This document shows positions 7,908 to 11,283 of a stretch of DNA of 11,283 bases, one piece after another. The notes below the pieces were generated by a model, which saw nothing but the letters and a program-made list of their open reading frames with translations, had not been told where the DNA came from and did not search any database. A program made the position numbers and the translations under genes. Each line of letters begins with the position of its first letter. Within the stretch, counting starts at the first letter, position 1. This DNA is from Candidatus Saccharimonadota bacterium (lineage in GTDB: Bacteria; Patescibacteriota; Saccharimonadia; Saccharimonadales; Saccharimonadaceae): contig WRLZ01000016.1 in NCBI GenBank assembly GCA_009777365.1, positions 1 through 11,283 on the forward strand, given 5' to 3'.

Positions 7908-7924
7908 GGGTGTCAGTTTGTTTA

Positions 7925-7955
7925 TATTCTCGTCGCGCGTTGCGCGACGGGAATA
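7925..7955 (-). other. Hairpin in the 23S-5S spacer
   Basis: TATTCTCGTCGCGC (7925-7938) pairs with GCGCGACGGGAATA (7942-7955), 14 bp with one G-U pair and a 3-nt loop. It lies just upstream of 5S in the transcript. A long stable stem here is likely an RNA-processing signal (RNase III-like or exonuclease barrier). It is not followed by a T-run, so it should not terminate. Confidence 0.55.
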
Positions 7956-7970
7956 GTTTTGGTTGATTAA

Positions 7971-7979
7971 TAAAGAGCA
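7971..7979 (-). promoter_or_regulatory. boxA-like antitermination site before 5S
   Basis: The minus strand reads TGCTCTTTA, the core of the boxA consensus bound by NusB-S10 during rRNA antitermination. It is in the transcribed 23S-5S spacer. It complements the site in the 16S-23S spacer at 11147-11159. Confidence 0.45.
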
Positions 7980-8041
7980 ACTTGTTCTCTAAAAGGTGAA
8001 GAAAATATTTTGTCATGATAGGCACTACTGACAATCAAAAT

Positions 8042-10957
<2,916 letters not shown>

Positions 10958-10982
10958 TAAATTACGAATATAATTTGATAAA

Positions 10983-11050
10983 AGTCTATATTCCCTCGCC
11001 CAGAAGGGCGAGGAAAATATGATATAGACTCTCACCCGAGTGGGTGAGAG
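10983..11050 (-). other. Paired hairpins upstream of 23S (processing signals)
   Basis: AGTCTATAT (10983-10991) pairs with ATATAGACT (11022-11030) around an inner stem CCTCGCCC/GGGCGAGG (10994-11001/11006-11013, loop AGAA). A second hairpin CTCTCACCC/GGGTGAGAG (11029-11037/11042-11050) abuts it and shares two bases with the first. Such stems in the leader of 23S normally serve rRNA processing. No T-run follows the second hairpin on the minus strand, and boxA lies upstream, so termination is unlikely. Confidence 0.6.
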
Positions 11051-11146
11051 ATAAATATCGTCTTTGTTTCAATTAAAATGTTTGTTTTTGATATGCGTGG
11101 AGAGTAAAAAATACTCCCCCGCCTACATGACAATAATTTTCTTCAC

Positions 11147-11159
11147 TTTTCAAAGAACA
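11147..11159 (-). promoter_or_regulatory. boxA antitermination site in the 16S-23S spacer
   Basis: The minus strand reads TGTTCTTTGAAAA, a close match to rRNA boxA (TGYTCTTTRAAA type, frequent in Gram-positive rRNA spacers). It lies about 190 nt upstream of 23S. It is the loading site for the NusB-S10 antitermination complex in characterised bacteria. Confidence 0.65.
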
Positions 11160-11283
11160 AGACAAGACTACAAAACACTAATCATTGAGCGATTAATGCT
11201 ATTGAGTGATGTGTTTTTGAGTTGGAGGGAATCTAAATTGTATGATACAACCAGATTGTCGCAATAAGACTTGTGATTATACA

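Larger units (their letters stand above)
10958..11283 (-). other. 16S-23S internal spacer (partial)
   Basis: At least 326 nt precede 23S; 16S is outside the window. I see no tRNA, which many operons carry here. The spacer holds a boxA, two strong hairpins near 23S, and a small GAGTA/TACTC hairpin around 11101-11115. A promoter-like pair TTGCGA (11264-11259) and TACAAT (11242-11237) with a 16-bp spacer is present but unsupported by context. Confidence 0.6.

Noticed and set aside
11237..11264. Promoter-like TTGCGA and TACAAT in the 16S-23S spacer
   Set aside because: The -35 is weak and the context is an rRNA spacer with boxA, so an internal promoter is not needed. Kept only as a remark in the spacer entry.

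Overview
The window comes from a bacterium, on the evidence of a canonical str operon, a bacterial 23S-5S rRNA pair with boxA-like sites, and the standard code (stops TAA/TAG, W encoded by TGG). EF-Tu has a style seen in Patescibacteria (CPR) and deep Gram-positive-like lineages, S12 has the long N-terminal form, Prs is divergent, and 23S helix 89 carries unusual compensated changes. I lean towards a Patescibacteria/CPR genome, but this is inference: no 16S gene is present to confirm it.

Layout. Positions 1-649 (minus) hold the N-terminal 216 codons of a secreted, cysteine-containing protein of unknown family, cut by the window edge. It has a strong promoter of its own at 834-861 and a leader of about 180 nt containing several complementary segments, one of them a terminator-like stem ending in six T. 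Positions 925-5338 (minus) are the str operon in the order rpsL-rpsG-fusA-tuf, with a promoter at 5423-5452, small hairpins in the intercistronic gaps and a clear intrinsic terminator after tuf. Positions 5552-6631 (plus, divergent from rpsL) encode a PRPP synthetase-like protein, closed by a terminator with a GGAA loop.

Positions 6688-7810 are the accessory part. Between prs and the rRNA operon lie a RelB/RelE-type toxin-antitoxin pair (own promoter with an operator palindrome over the -10) and an orphan one-TM, four-cysteine protein. Both are bounded by direct repeats of the 3' end of the 5S rRNA gene (6688-6726, 7371-7392, and the copy inside the intact 5S gene at 7772-7810). This looks like two small gene cassettes stacked behind the 5S gene, each with its own copy of the 5S tail. 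It is the most interesting structure in the window.

Positions 7784-11283 (minus) are the rRNA operon tail: the 16S-23S spacer (no tRNA seen, boxA, paired hairpins), a 23S gene of about 2.9 kb with no sign of an intron, a short spacer with a 14-bp hairpin and a second boxA-like site, and 5S. The 5S terminal helix is extended to 19 bp and runs directly into seven T, so it probably also ends transcription. The core genes all serve translation; prs supplies PRPP for nucleotide synthesis.
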